Shown: in pieces, positions 55,597-64,000 of the stretch
How positions within the stretch are numbered: the first letter of the stretch is position 1
Layout of the letters: each line of letters starts with the position of its first letter
DNA from: Myxococcales bacterium
GTDB taxonomy: Bacteria > Myxococcota > UBA796 > SXON01
Direction of reading: 5' to 3'
Length of the DNA stretch: 64,000 nt
Assembly: GCA_009692585.1 (NCBI GenBank)
Contig: SHYX01000001.1
Coordinates: 62,001-126,000, forward strand
Made by a program: the position numbers and the translations under genes
The notes under the pieces: model-generated
The model's input: the letters and a program-made list of their open reading frames with translations, nothing else
Databases searched by the model: none
Told to the model about the DNA's origin: nothing

Positions 55597-56700
55597 ATGT
55601 ACGGCGTCTATGTCCACGTCCCGTGGTGTCGCAGCCGCTGCCCCTACTGCGCGTTCGTGGTCGACACCCGACGACACCGGCCGGACGAGGCCTGGCGTGA
55701 CCGGGTGCTCGCGGACTGGGAGCGCGAGCGCGGGCACTTCGTCGGGAGTCCCACGACGCTCAGCTTCGGCGGCGGCACCCCCTCCCGGGCCGATCCGGCC
55801 GTGCTCGCGGCGGTGGCGCGCGCCGTGGCGCCGGCGGGCGAAGTCAGCCTGGAGGCCAATCCGGAGGACGTGACGCCGGAGTCCGTGCGCGCGTGGCGCG
55901 ATCTCGGGGTCACCCGCCTGTCTCTCGGCGTGCAGACGTTCCAAGGCCGTCTGGCGCCACGGCTGGGTCGGGCCCACAGCTCGCGCCAGTCGCTCGCGGC
56001 GCTGGCGTTCAGTCAGGCCGCCGGCTTCGCATCGACAAGCGTGGATCTGATGTTCGGACTGACGGGACAGCGGCCGGAGGAACTCGCCGCCGACCTCCAG
56101 GTGGTGTTTGACCACGGCGTGCCCCACGTGTCGCTCTACGGGCTCACCATCGAGCCTGGGACTCGCTACGAGGCCGACGGGCACGAGGTCGTCGACGACG
56201 ACCACTGGCGCGCGCTTCACGACGCCGCGGTCGAGACCCTGGAGGCGAGCGGGCGCCGGCGCTATGAAGTCAGCAATTTCGCTCGCGTCGGTCATCGTTC
56301 GGTGCACAACGAGCACTATTGGCGTGGCCGGCGCTGGGCCGGACTGGGGCCGGGGGCGCACGGGTGGAGGCCGTCCGGAATCCGGGTAGCCAACACCCCC
56401 GACGTCGAGGCGTGGCTGGCCGGCCGGCAGGCGGAGGAGGAGCAGCCGAGCCCCGAGGCGCTTTTTTTCGAATTGGTGTGGTCGACGCTCCGCCACATCG
56501 ACGGCGTCGACGTCGAACGTGTACGCGCGGTCACCGGCATATCAGTGTCGGTACCCGGCGAATACGAACGCGCTGGGCTGGTGCGCCGGTGCGGTGGATT
56601 TCTGCTTCTCGAACCGGCAGGATTCGTGCTCGTCGACGGGATTTCCACCGGCATCGCCTCGGCCTCTACCAAAAACCGACATGGCCGCGGCGCCAACTGA
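55597..56700 (+). CDS. hemW: HemW-like radical SAM protein
   Basis: 367 residues. It opens YVHVPWCRSRCPYCAF with cluster Cys 11, 15 and 18; LSFGGGTPS, LEANPEDVT, RLSLGVQTF and SVDLMFGLTGQ are the HemW/HemN signatures. HemW is a heme chaperone; the extra Cys of true coproporphyrinogen dehydrogenase (HemN, CxxxCxxCxC) is absent, since F follows CA. Divergent from the M16 peptidase gene, followed by grpE after 30 bp. Confidence 0.85.
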   Translation: MYGVYVHVPWCRSRCPYCAFVVDTRRHRPDEAWRDRVLADWERERGHFVGSPTTLSFGGGTPSRADPAVLAAVARAVAPAGEVSLEANPEDVTPESVRAWRDLGVTRLSLGVQTFQGRLAPRLGRAHSSRQSLAALAFSQAAGFASTSVDLMFGLTGQRPEELAADLQVVFDHGVPHVSLYGLTIEPGTRYEADGHEVVDDDHWRALHDAAVETLEASGRRRYEVSNFARVGHRSVHNEHYWRGRRWAGLGPGAHGWRPSGIRVANTPDVEAWLAGRQAEEEQPSPEALFFELVWSTLRHIDGVDVERVRAVTGISVSVPGEYERAGLVRRCGGFLLLEPAGFVLVDGISTGIASASTKNRHGRGAN

Positions 56701-56730
56701 GGCATAGTTTGCGCGCGCGGAGTGATGTGT

Positions 56731-57567
56731 ATGGATCCCGAGCCAGATGATGACGCCGCTGAAGGTTTTGCTATCGACATTGATCCCGAGTTGATCGCGG
56801 CCGCGATGTCGGCTGTCGAGTCGCGACAGAGACCAAAGAAACGCAAAGGATTTGCCCCGTCGCGCTTTCAGGAGGAGACCGGCGACCCGGTCACGGTCGA
56901 TCTGGAGTCCGAGGCGCACCGTTCGGGCCCGCCAGATCGGGACGTGTACGACGGCGGCTCCGCCGACTCGCCTACGCTGACGGATCCCGGTCGCGCGACG
57001 GGCACTCCAGATGGCTCGGACCTGTCCAGTCGGCAGATCCTGAGCTTGCGTCTCACCGACGCCTCGGAGCGGATCCGGAAGCTCGAATTCGAGTTGCAAG
57101 GGGCGCAGCAGCGCTCGGATCTGTTCGACCGCATGAATCGTGAGCTGCGGGAGGCGGCGCAGCGCTCGGTGACGGACGCTGATGCGTCGCGCGCGCGCGT
57201 CCGCCGCGATCGCGAGGAGGCCGAACGTGCGGCGGAGGAGCGCGTGCTGCGCGGGCTTGTGGACGTCATCGACAACGTCGAACGCGGGCTGACCCATGCC
57301 AGCCAAGACCCGGCTCGCGTGCAGATGGGCCTCACGATGATCTCGGATCAGTTCAACGGGCTCCTTCGTCGGCTCGGTGTAGAGCGGATCGATGCCGGCA
57401 CGGGGGTGCTCTTCGACCCGGCGCTCCATGAAGCCCTGCTTCGCATGCCCACCTCTGATGTCCTGCCTGGGTGCATCGTGAACGAGGTCAGCGCGGGGTT
57501 CGTGGCGCGCGGTCGGCTGATTCGTCCGGCTCGCGTCGTCGTCGCCGCCGATGAGGACGCTGGGTAG
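56731..57567 (+). CDS. grpE: GrpE nucleotide-exchange factor
   Basis: 278 residues, longer than usual (about 200) because of a charged N-terminal stretch of about 100 residues. The coiled coil is LRLTDASERIRKLEFELQGAQQRSDLF, and the conserved head is LRGLVDVIDNVERGL, LGVERIDAGTGVLFDPALHEALLRM, GCIVNEVSAGFVARGRLIRPARVVVA. It releases ADP from DnaK encoded next. GGAG eight bases before ATG 56731 favours this start; in-frame GTG 56722 and ATG 56725 are close by. TAGTTT at 56705-56710 is the probable -10. Confidence 0.92.
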   Translation: MDPEPDDDAAEGFAIDIDPELIAAAMSAVESRQRPKKRKGFAPSRFQEETGDPVTVDLESEAHRSGPPDRDVYDGGSADSPTLTDPGRATGTPDGSDLSSRQILSLRLTDASERIRKLEFELQGAQQRSDLFDRMNRELREAAQRSVTDADASRARVRRDREEAERAAEERVLRGLVDVIDNVERGLTHASQDPARVQMGLTMISDQFNGLLRRLGVERIDAGTGVLFDPALHEALLRMPTSDVLPGCIVNEVSAGFVARGRLIRPARVVVAADEDAG

Positions 57568-57748
57568 GCTCCGCCATGAGGTCGCCGAAGGGGATGGCGC
57601 CGCAGGGGGAGGCCGCTTCGGTCGCGCATCCGATCCGAGTCTGCGTCAGTCGGCATCACTGCGCGGGGCGCTCGTTCTGGGCCCGCCGCAGGCAGGAAAC
57701 CGAAGGTTGGAGGCCGGAGGTCGGATACCCGAGTTGGTGGCGCGGTAG

Positions 57749-57773
57749 GGGAAGGGGCGCCGCCCCTTCCCCC
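57749..57773 (+). terminator. Strong GC hairpin between grpE and dnaK
   Basis: GGGGAAGGGGC, a 3-base loop, GCCCCTTCCCC: a perfect 11-bp stem, followed by C and A rather than a T run. It may attenuate or stabilise the transcript, or be a palindromic repeat. The 255-bp gap (57568-57822) around it holds no gene I can support; TAGGAT at 57792-57797 is a possible -10 for dnaK. No CIRCE element (TTAGCACTC-N9-GAGTGCTAA) is present. Confidence 0.45.
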
Positions 57774-57822
57774 CAAAGCAGGGAAGAGTGATAGGATCCG
57801 CCACCGGTTGAGGGACTCGCGC

Positions 57823-59712
57823 ATGGGCAAGGTGATTGGTATTGATCTTGGCACGACAAATTCGTGTGTATCCGTTATTGAAGGCGGAGAACCGCTGGTG
57901 ATTCCCAACGACGAGGGCACCCGCACGACCCCCTCGGTCGTTGCGTTTCCGCGGGAGGGGGATCGGATTGTCGGGGCGATCGCGCGAAGGCAGGCGGTGA
58001 CGAACGCCACTCGGACCGTGCATTCTGCGAAGCGGCTGATCGGGCGCCGTTACCAGGACGAGGAGGTTCAGCGTGTGCGGAGCATGGTGGCCTACTCGAT
58101 TTGCGAGGCGCCGGGCGGGGATGCGTGGATCGACATCGGCGGCGTCGAGTATTCGCCGCAACAGATCGCGGCGATGGTGCTCGACCGGATGAAGCAAACG
58201 GCCGAGGCTTACCTGGGCGAGACGGTCACCGAGGCGGTGATCACCGTCCCTGCCTACTTCAACGACGCCCAACGCGCCGCGACGCGCGACGCGGGCCGAA
58301 TTGCCGGGCTCGATGTGCTCCGCATCATCAACGAGCCGACAGCAGCGGCGCTCGCCTATGGGCTCGGGAAGAAGAACCATGAGCGCGTCGCCGTCTTCGA
58401 TCTCGGCGGCGGCACGTTCGACATCTCCGTTCTGGAAATCGACAACGGCGTCTTCGAGGTTCGTTCCACGAACGGTGACACCTTCCTCGGCGGCGACGAC
58501 TTCGACGCTCGCGTCGTCACCCGGCTCATGGAGCAGTTCAAGACCGAAACGGGCGTCGATCTGTCTGGCGATGCGGTGGGGTTGCAGCGGGTGCGCGAGG
58601 CGGCAGAAAGGGCGAAACACGAGCTGTCCAGCGTCACCGAGACCGAAATCCACCTCCCCTTCCTCGCAGTCACCGCGGACGGTCCGCAGCACTTGATGGC
58701 GAGCTTGTCCCGCGCGCAGTTCGAGGCGCTCGTGGTCGACCTCATCGACCGGCTCGATGGGCCATGTCGTGCCGCACTCAAGGACGCCCGGATCAAGGCA
58801 AAGGATCTCGACGCGGTGCTCCTGGTCGGGGGCATGACGCGGATGCCGCGTGTCCAGGAAAAGGTTGCGGAGATCTTCGGGATGCAGCCCGACCGCGGGA
58901 TCAATCCCGACGAGGTCGTGGCGGTGGGGGCGGCCATCCAGGGGAGCGTGCTCAAGGGCGAGGTCAAGGACGTCCTCCTGCTGGACGTCACCCCGCTCTC
59001 GCTCGGGATCGAGACCGCCGGCGGGATGTTCGAGCCGATCATCGTCCGGAACACCACCATTCCCTGTCGTAAGAGTAAAATCTTCACGACCGCGCAGGAC
59101 AACCAGGACATGGTGCGCGTGCACATCGTCCAGGGCGAGCGCGAGATGGTGGAGGACAACCGCTCACTCGGCATCTTGGAGATGCGCGGGCTCCCCCCGG
59201 TGGCCCGCGGCGTGCCCGAGATCGAGGTCATCTTCGAGCTGGACAGCAACGGCCTGCTCAACGTCCACGCCAAGGACAAGGGCACCGGGCGCCAGCAGAG
59301 CGCGCGCATCGTCAGCAGCAGCGGGCTCAGCTCCGACGACATCGAGCAGATGATCGTCGAGGCGGAGGAGCACCGCGCCCGTGACCGTGACCGCCGTGCG
59401 CTGGCGGAGGAGCGCAATCAGCTCGACGGGCTGATCTACGCGACGCGGCGTGGGCTTGAGGAGTACGCGGCCAGCGTCTCTTCCGATGATGCCCTTCACA
59501 TTCGCGAGGCCGTGCACGGCGCCGAGTCGGTGCTGGACTCCGCGAATGGCGCCGCGCTGGGCCGCGCCCGTGAACGCCTCGCCCTGGCCGCGCAGCGCCT
59601 GTCGGAGAGCATCTACGCCTCCGCCCGCGCGGACCAGGCGATGCTGGGGGGTGCTGGCTACGTGCCGCCGGAGATGTCCATCGACGAGGGCAACGTCGAC
59701 GACGAGGCCTGA
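57823..59712 (+). CDS. dnaK: Hsp70 chaperone DnaK
   Basis: 629 residues. IGIDLGTTNSCVSV at the N-terminus, VPAYFNDAQR, VFDLGGGTFDISVLE, LLVGGMTRMP and the substrate domain from DVTPLSLGIET onward give a complete DnaK. The C-terminus is short and ends GNVDDEA rather than the usual EEVD-like acidic tail. It folds proteins with DnaJ and GrpE encoded on either side. ATG 57823 is chosen because the conserved MGKVIGIDLG starts there; GAGGG lies eight bases upstream. Confidence 0.96.
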   Translation: MGKVIGIDLGTTNSCVSVIEGGEPLVIPNDEGTRTTPSVVAFPREGDRIVGAIARRQAVTNATRTVHSAKRLIGRRYQDEEVQRVRSMVAYSICEAPGGDAWIDIGGVEYSPQQIAAMVLDRMKQTAEAYLGETVTEAVITVPAYFNDAQRAATRDAGRIAGLDVLRIINEPTAAALAYGLGKKNHERVAVFDLGGGTFDISVLEIDNGVFEVRSTNGDTFLGGDDFDARVVTRLMEQFKTETGVDLSGDAVGLQRVREAAERAKHELSSVTETEIHLPFLAVTADGPQHLMASLSRAQFEALVVDLIDRLDGPCRAALKDARIKAKDLDAVLLVGGMTRMPRVQEKVAEIFGMQPDRGINPDEVVAVGAAIQGSVLKGEVKDVLLLDVTPLSLGIETAGGMFEPIIVRNTTIPCRKSKIFTTAQDNQDMVRVHIVQGEREMVEDNRSLGILEMRGLPPVARGVPEIEVIFELDSNGLLNVHAKDKGTGRQQSARIVSSSGLSSDDIEQMIVEAEEHRARDRDRRALAEERNQLDGLIYATRRGLEEYAASVSSDDALHIREAVHGAESVLDSANGAALGRARERLALAAQRLSESIYASARADQAMLGGAGYVPPEMSIDEGNVDDEA

Positions 59713-59753
59713 TTCCGCCCGCCCCGCGATAGCTTCCCCTTCGGAGCACCGGA

Positions 59754-60836
59754 TTGGCCCGTCGAGACTACTACGCCACCCTCGGTGTGCCGCGCACCGC
59801 CGCACCCGACGAGGTCAAGAAGGCCTTTCGTGCCCTGGCCCTGCGGTGGCACCCCGATCGCAACCCGGGGGATGTTGAGGCTGAACGCCGCTTTCGTGAT
59901 GTGGCCGAGGCGTGGGATGTGCTGGGCGATCCAGAGCAGCGCGCCCGCTTCGATCGTCTTGGCGCGCTCTACACCCACGACGGCAAGCCGCCGCGGCCCG
60001 AGGACGTCAACGAGATGTTCCTCGATGCGCTCGGCGGCCTGTTCGGGCGCAAGCGGCCCGGCGATCGAGGTGAGGACCTCCGATACACCGTGCAACTGAA
60101 GCTGGAAGAGGCCGCGGCCGGCGTCGAGCGCAGCGTCCTCGTCCGCCGGACCGTGACCTGTCGCGACTGCGCGGGTGCGGGGGCGGCGATGGAGGGCCGG
60201 ACGCCTTGCGACCAGTGCAAGGGCACCGGCAAGTCCGCGACGCGGCGGTTTCTCCGCAATGACTGCGCGTTCTGTGCGGGGCGCGGGTATCGCTCGCAAC
60301 GTCCGTGTGCGCGATGTGCCGGCGAAGGGCGCGCTCTCTCCGAAGAGACGTTGAAGGTCAAGGTGCCGGCCGGCGTCGCCACCGGTCAGAAATTGAAGCT
60401 GCGGGGGAAGGGGAACGACGGACCCGGGGTGTCGGGAAGCACCGGTCCGGCCGGGGATCTGCTCGTGCTCATCGATGTCGAAGACCACCCGCTGTTTCGC
60501 CGCCGCGGCAACGACCTGCTCTGCGAGGTGCCGATCACCTTTGCGGAGGCGGCGCTGGGCGCCGAGGTGGTGGTTCCCACGCTGGACGGCTCCACCAACA
60601 TCAGGGTGCCGGCGGGGACCGCCTCTGGCAAGGCGTTCCGGCTGCCGGGGCGCGGGCTGCCCGGCCCGGACGGCGCCGGTCGTGGAGATCTGCACGCCCG
60701 GCTCGTGGTGGAGGTCCCGGCGCGACTTGACGCCGACGCCCGCGCCGCCCTGGAGGAGTTCGCCCGGCGCGCGGGGGCCGGCGCTCACCCCAAGAAGCGC
60801 GCATGGACCGATGCGCTCCGCGAGCGTCAACCATGA
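59754..60836 (+). CDS. dnaJ: Chaperone DnaJ
   Basis: 360 residues. J domain DYYATLGVPRTAAPDEVKKAFR with HPD in RWHPDRNPG; a very short Gly/Phe-poor linker; four zinc-finger repeats CRDCAGAG, CDQCKGTG, CAFCAGRG and CARCAGEG; then the two C-terminal beta domains. It delivers clients to DnaK and stimulates its ATPase. The start is TTG 59754 with GGAG seven bases upstream. Overlaps the next gene by ATGA. Confidence 0.93.
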   Translation: MARRDYYATLGVPRTAAPDEVKKAFRALALRWHPDRNPGDVEAERRFRDVAEAWDVLGDPEQRARFDRLGALYTHDGKPPRPEDVNEMFLDALGGLFGRKRPGDRGEDLRYTVQLKLEEAAAGVERSVLVRRTVTCRDCAGAGAAMEGRTPCDQCKGTGKSATRRFLRNDCAFCAGRGYRSQRPCARCAGEGRALSEETLKVKVPAGVATGQKLKLRGKGNDGPGVSGSTGPAGDLLVLIDVEDHPLFRRRGNDLLCEVPITFAEAALGAEVVVPTLDGSTNIRVPAGTASGKAFRLPGRGLPGPDGAGRGDLHARLVVEVPARLDADARAALEEFARRAGAGAHPKKRAWTDALRERQP

Positions 60837-62716
60837 TCGCACTCGTCTTCGCCGCGACCCTGGCCTTCGGTGCGTCCGGTCCGCCCGCCATCGTCAAGAA
60901 GGCCGCCGACGCACCCGATGCGCGCTCCGCCGCCACGCTCCTGGAGGAGGCCCAGCTGGCGGCCCCCCCGGAGGAATTGCCCTGGCTGCTGTTGTACAGC
61001 GCCGAGTACCGGCGGCTTGCGGGCGATCAGGGGCCGGCTCGCGATGCGTTCACCAGGATCGCCGCAGACTTCGCGACGCATCCCGCCCGCGAGCCCGCCA
61101 AGGTGGGCTTGGCGGTGCTCAATGCGCAGGGAGCCGCCAGCGGCAACACGCTCGCCACCCTCGAGCTCATCACCGAGGCGGGCGTTCCCGGCACGCTCAA
61201 CGCCGACCGCTGGCTGCTCGTGGCGCAGGCCCGCGCCGGCGCGGATGGCGCCGTCAAGGCCAGGGACGCCTTGCGACGGGCCGATGCTTCCGCGCGCGGC
61301 ACCCGCGAAGCCCGTCGCATTCAGGCGGCGGTGGACGCCCTTCGAACGCAGCTCGGCCCCGTCGTTTCGGCGGCGAAGCCGACCGCGGACGGTCGGCCGG
61401 CCGACCTGGCCGCCATCGAGCTTGTCCGGGGGGACATCGTCGCGGCCAGGTTTGCGGAGCTCAAGGCACATGCCGAGCGCTTCGTCGTGGAGTTCCCGGA
61501 CTCCCCGTTTGTGCGTGAAGCCGCCTATGGGCTCGACCGCGCCAGCCGCGGCACACCGGTCCGTCGCAACGTGATCGCGGTCGTGTTGCCGCTGACGGGG
61601 GAATACGCGCTCCCCGGGGGGCAGCTCCGCGACGCGATCCAGCTCGCGTCGCGGGTCGTGGGCGGCGTCGAGCTGGTCGTCCAGGACTCGGGCGGCACCG
61701 CTGACGGCTGCCAGAAGGCGGTCGAAAAGGCGGTCTTGGAGTCGGGCGCCGCGCTGGTCCTGGGGCCGCTGACGCGGGAGGAGACCCTCGGTTGCGCGCC
61801 GACCGCCCAGGCGCTCCACACCCCGATGCTGCCATTTTCCAGCGCGGACGAGGCGCTGGCCGTGGGCGACCAGATTTTTCGGCCCTACCCCTCGGTGTCC
61901 GAGCAGATATCGGTCCTGCTCGACGACCTGATGGGGGCCCGTGGGTGGGGCCGCTTCGCGATCATCCACCCCAAGACCCCCTTCGGGGAGGCCGCGGCGC
62001 GCGCGTTCCAGGCCCTCGTCGAGGCGCGGGGAGGGACGGTCGCCGCCAAGGTCGACTACGAACCCTCGGCCACCGACTTCCGGTCGGTTGCCAAGGTGCT
62101 CGGCAAGAAGGACTACAAGGCGCGCTCCGGCGAGTACTACGCCGTGCAGCAGGCGGTCAGGCGGAACGGCGGCGACCCCAAGAAGGCGACGTTGCCCCCG
62201 ACGATCGACTACGACGCCATCTTCGTTCCGGATGGGTACCAACGCGCCGCGCTCCTGGCGTCGGCGCTGGCGTTCGAGGAGTTTCCGATCGGCGGGTTTC
62301 GACCGCGGCGCGACGACGTCCCGTTGGGGTTGGTCGGGCTCAACGCCTGGAACAACCCCGAGTGGCCGCGGCGCGGTGGCGACTACGTGCACGACTCGCT
62401 CTTCGTCGACGCGTTCTGGTCCGGCGACGGCCGGTCAGAAGTGCGCGACTTCGTGGGGCGCTGGAAGGAGGAGGGCAAGGGCGAGGCGAGTGTCGTCGAG
62501 GCCGTGGGGTACGACTCCCTCCGGGTGGCCGCGGCGGCGCTCAAGGCCGAGGGCGACGACGTCGCCGTCAACCTGCTCGCGGTGGACCTACTGGACCCGG
62601 TCAGCGGCCTGCACGGCTTCTCTCCAGAGCGAACAGCGCGTCGCGACTGGACGCTACTGACCGTCCGTGGCGGCGGGGTGGCGCCCCTGTACTCGGCGGC
62701 TGGCGATGGCCAGTAG
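60833..62716 (+). CDS. Secreted LppC/periplasmic-binding-like protein
   Basis: 627 residues. Signal peptide MIALVFAATLAFGASG. Residues ~25-240 are TPR-like helices. Residues ~250-620 form a type 1 periplasmic-binding fold (NVIAVVLPLTGEYALPGGQLRDAIQLA, AALVLGPLTREETLG, TPMLPFSSADEAL, RFAIIHPKTPFGEAAARAFQ). The TPR plus binding-protein order is that of LpoA/LppC penicillin-binding-protein activators. It could control peptidoglycan synthesis. ATG 60833 overlaps the dnaJ stop. Confidence 0.78.
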   Translation: MIALVFAATLAFGASGPPAIVKKAADAPDARSAATLLEEAQLAAPPEELPWLLLYSAEYRRLAGDQGPARDAFTRIAADFATHPAREPAKVGLAVLNAQGAASGNTLATLELITEAGVPGTLNADRWLLVAQARAGADGAVKARDALRRADASARGTREARRIQAAVDALRTQLGPVVSAAKPTADGRPADLAAIELVRGDIVAARFAELKAHAERFVVEFPDSPFVREAAYGLDRASRGTPVRRNVIAVVLPLTGEYALPGGQLRDAIQLASRVVGGVELVVQDSGGTADGCQKAVEKAVLESGAALVLGPLTREETLGCAPTAQALHTPMLPFSSADEALAVGDQIFRPYPSVSEQISVLLDDLMGARGWGRFAIIHPKTPFGEAAARAFQALVEARGGTVAAKVDYEPSATDFRSVAKVLGKKDYKARSGEYYAVQQAVRRNGGDPKKATLPPTIDYDAIFVPDGYQRAALLASALAFEEFPIGGFRPRRDDVPLGLVGLNAWNNPEWPRRGGDYVHDSLFVDAFWSGDGRSEVRDFVGRWKEEGKGEASVVEAVGYDSLRVAAAALKAEGDDVAVNLLAVDLLDPVSGLHGFSPERTARRDWTLLTVRGGGVAPLYSAAGDGQ

Positions 62717-63635
62717 GCAGGCCACCGAAGAGGACCCGGACGAGGCCTTCGTCGTGCAGTCGGTCCGCGCGCTCGGTGGGGCGACCGAGGGCGGCTTCGG
62801 CGTCGGTGACGACGCGGCAGTGGTGGGCGCGGGCGACGTCGTGACCACCGACACCATGGTGGAAGGGGTGCACTGGGATCACCGTCTGGCGCCGTCGGAT
62901 GTGGGCTGGAAGTTGGTCGCGGTCAACGTCTCCGACCTCGCGGCGATGGGCGCGCGCCCGCGCTGGGCCACCCTCGCCGCGACGCTCCCTGCACCCTTGG
63001 ATCGGGGGTGGTGGCAGGCGTTCCTCACCGGGTTGGACGCGGCGCTGCGGCATTGGCGGTTGCCGCTTGTCGGCGGCGACACCACGCGCGCCGTGTATTC
63101 TCGCGTACTGACGCTCACCGTCGTCGGCCGGGCGGTGTCGCCGGTGATGCGCTCAACCGCCCGGGTGGGCGACGAGGTCTGGGTCACGGGGGAGCTGGGA
63201 CGAAGCGCGGAGGCGTGGTTGCGGCAGGCCCCCGGCGCGGGGGCGATGGCGTGGCTCCGCCGCCCCGAGCCGCCCGTCGAATTCGGCGCCGCTTTGGCGG
63301 AGTCCGGGCTTGCCACCGCGATGATCGACCTGTCCGACGGACTGGCCCGGGACCTCGCCCGGTTGTGCCGCGCGTCGGGAGCGGGGGCCCGTATCGACCC
63401 GGATCTGCTGCCAGGTGGACGGCCGCTGGCGGAATCGGTCGCGTTCGGCGAGGACTATGAGCTTTGCTTCACCGCCGACCCTGCCTCGGCGGTTGCGATA
63501 TGCTCCGGTGCGGCGCAGCACGGGGTCACCGTCACCCGGGTCGGTGCCATCACCCACGACGCAGGTCCTCTGCTGGTCGGCCACGCGCGGTGGCCGGCGT
63601 CGCACTTCGATCATTTCTCTGGAGTCCCCGTCTGA
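62706..63635 (+). CDS. thiL: Thiamine-monophosphate kinase
   Basis: 309 residues. GVGDDAAVV, TDTMVEGVHW, LVAVNVSDLAAMGARPRWATL, VGGDTTRA, MIDLSDGLARDL and FGEDYELCF are the ThiL motifs. It phosphorylates thiamine phosphate to the active cofactor thiamine diphosphate using ATP. ATG 62706 overlaps the previous gene by 11 bp. No other thiamine gene is in the window. Confidence 0.93.
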   Translation: MASRQATEEDPDEAFVVQSVRALGGATEGGFGVGDDAAVVGAGDVVTTDTMVEGVHWDHRLAPSDVGWKLVAVNVSDLAAMGARPRWATLAATLPAPLDRGWWQAFLTGLDAALRHWRLPLVGGDTTRAVYSRVLTLTVVGRAVSPVMRSTARVGDEVWVTGELGRSAEAWLRQAPGAGAMAWLRRPEPPVEFGAALAESGLATAMIDLSDGLARDLARLCRASGAGARIDPDLLPGGRPLAESVAFGEDYELCFTADPASAVAICSGAAQHGVTVTRVGAITHDAGPLLVGHARWPASHFDHFSGVPV

Positions 63636-64000
63636 GTCCCGCACTCGCCACCGTCATCTTCCTGCTGTTGCTCCTCGGGGTGTCGGCCTTCTTCTCGATG
63701 AGCGAGGCGGCGTTGTTCTCGCTGCAACACGTCGATCGCGAGGCCCTCAAGGAGGATCGGTCGCTGGGCGAGACCGTGCGGCATCTGCTCGCGAGTCCGC
63801 GGCGAGTGCTCGCCGCGATCCTGATGGGCAACGAGCTCGCCAACATCGCGCTTTCAGCGGTGGCCGCGCAGATGGTGGTGGAGCTGTACCCCCAGTGGCC
63901 GTGGCTCAGCATCGTGGTGGTGGCGCCCTGCCTGGTGCTCTTCGGCGACGTCGTCCCCAAGACCCTCGGCATCCGCTTCGCGCGCCGCGTGGCGCGGGTG
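63632..64000 (+). CDS. CNNM/TlyC-type transporter, N-terminal part (cut by window edge)
   Basis: 123 codons visible. First hydrophobic segment TVIFLLLLLGVSAFFSMSEAALFSL, then LLASPRRVLAAILMGNELANIAL and VLFGDVVPKTLGIRFARRVA, the CNNM (DUF21) domain of the magnesium/cobalt efflux and hemolysin-like family. The frame has no ATG, GTG or TTG before the first helix. CTG 63632 overlaps the thiL stop (CTGA) and has GGAG seven bases upstream, so a CTG start is the best reading. The CBS and CorC parts would lie beyond the edge. Confidence 0.75.
   Translation, partial: MSPALATVIFLLLLLGVSAFFSMSEAALFSLQHVDREALKEDRSLGETVRHLLASPRRVLAAILMGNELANIALSAVAAQMVVELYPQWPWLSIVVVAPCLVLFGDVVPKTLGIRFARRVARV

Noticed and set aside
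55597..56700. Oxygen-independent coproporphyrinogen dehydrogenase HemN
   Set aside because: Length (367) and the CxxxCxxC without the extra Cys fit HemW rather than HemN.
57568..57822. Small protein gene in the grpE-dnaK gap
   Set aside because: The short frames there have biased Arg/Gly composition, no ribosome-binding site and stop in or before the hairpin.

Overview
The window is GC-rich (mostly G/C at third codon positions) and tightly packed with protein genes. I see no rRNA, tRNA, CRISPR array, insertion sequence or phage gene. The gene content points to a free-living Gram-negative bacterium of the Myxococcota or a related deltaproteobacterial lineage. Evidence: a secreted metalloprotease with a MYXO-CTERM-like tail (GGCGC, hydrophobic stretch, RR), lipoproteins with Asp/Thr-rich linkers, many secreted proteins with outer-membrane or TPR character, and menaquinone made by the futalosine route. 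The taxon is inferred, not proven.

Layout. 1-5.7 kb: start of purF (cut by the window edge), an exonuclease, an aspartic protease, a glycosyltransferase, an SGNH hydrolase, a lipoprotein and a GbsR-like regulator. 5.7-12.6 kb: a translationally coupled menaquinone operon (polyprenyl diphosphate synthase, ubiE, ubiX, mqnE, an mqnA fused to an mqnC-like domain that has lost its cysteines, a barrel-only amidohydrolase, mqnP). 12.6-19.9 kb: PhyH dioxygenase, lamin-tail lipoprotein, dehydrogenase, a large SMI1/TPR/HEAT protein and a secreted protein. 19.9-24.7 kb: a minus-strand run with a three-part ABC-2 exporter, an acyl-CoA reductase and a methyltransferase. 24.8-36.2 kb: deacetylase, c-di-GMP protein, cyanophycin breakdown pair (iadA-cphB), a D-Ala-D-Ala carboxypeptidase, a CobW fusion, a ferritin-like protein and hydrolases. 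36.2-43.8 kb: a frameshifted lipoprotein, a large metalloprotease and, divergently, a tiny proline-rich repeat peptide gene followed by a methyltransferase, a B12-type radical SAM protein and an arylsulfotransferase-like lipoprotein. 43.8-56.7 kb: MscS channel with cyclic-nucleotide domain, HAD phosphatase, second B12 radical SAM protein, enolase, secreted TPR protein, M16 peptidase and hemW. 56.7-64 kb: grpE-dnaK-dnaJ, an LppC-like lipoprotein-type binding protein, thiL and the start of a CNNM-type transporter.

The most interesting items are: (1) the 41-residue peptide gene at 40017-40142, made of three 13-residue units in which the third copy differs from the first by only synonymous changes until its last codon; (2) the MqnA-pseudoMqnC fusion; (3) a window-wide signature of leaderless transcription (a TANNNN hexamer ending 5-9 bases before the start codon), including three divergent gene pairs 22-28 bp apart whose two -10 elements share the same TA dinucleotide, and several genes whose -10 starts with the stop codon of the previous gene; (4) a habit of overlapping or nearly overlapping convergent gene ends without intrinsic terminators. 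No gene-free stretch exceeds 300 bases.
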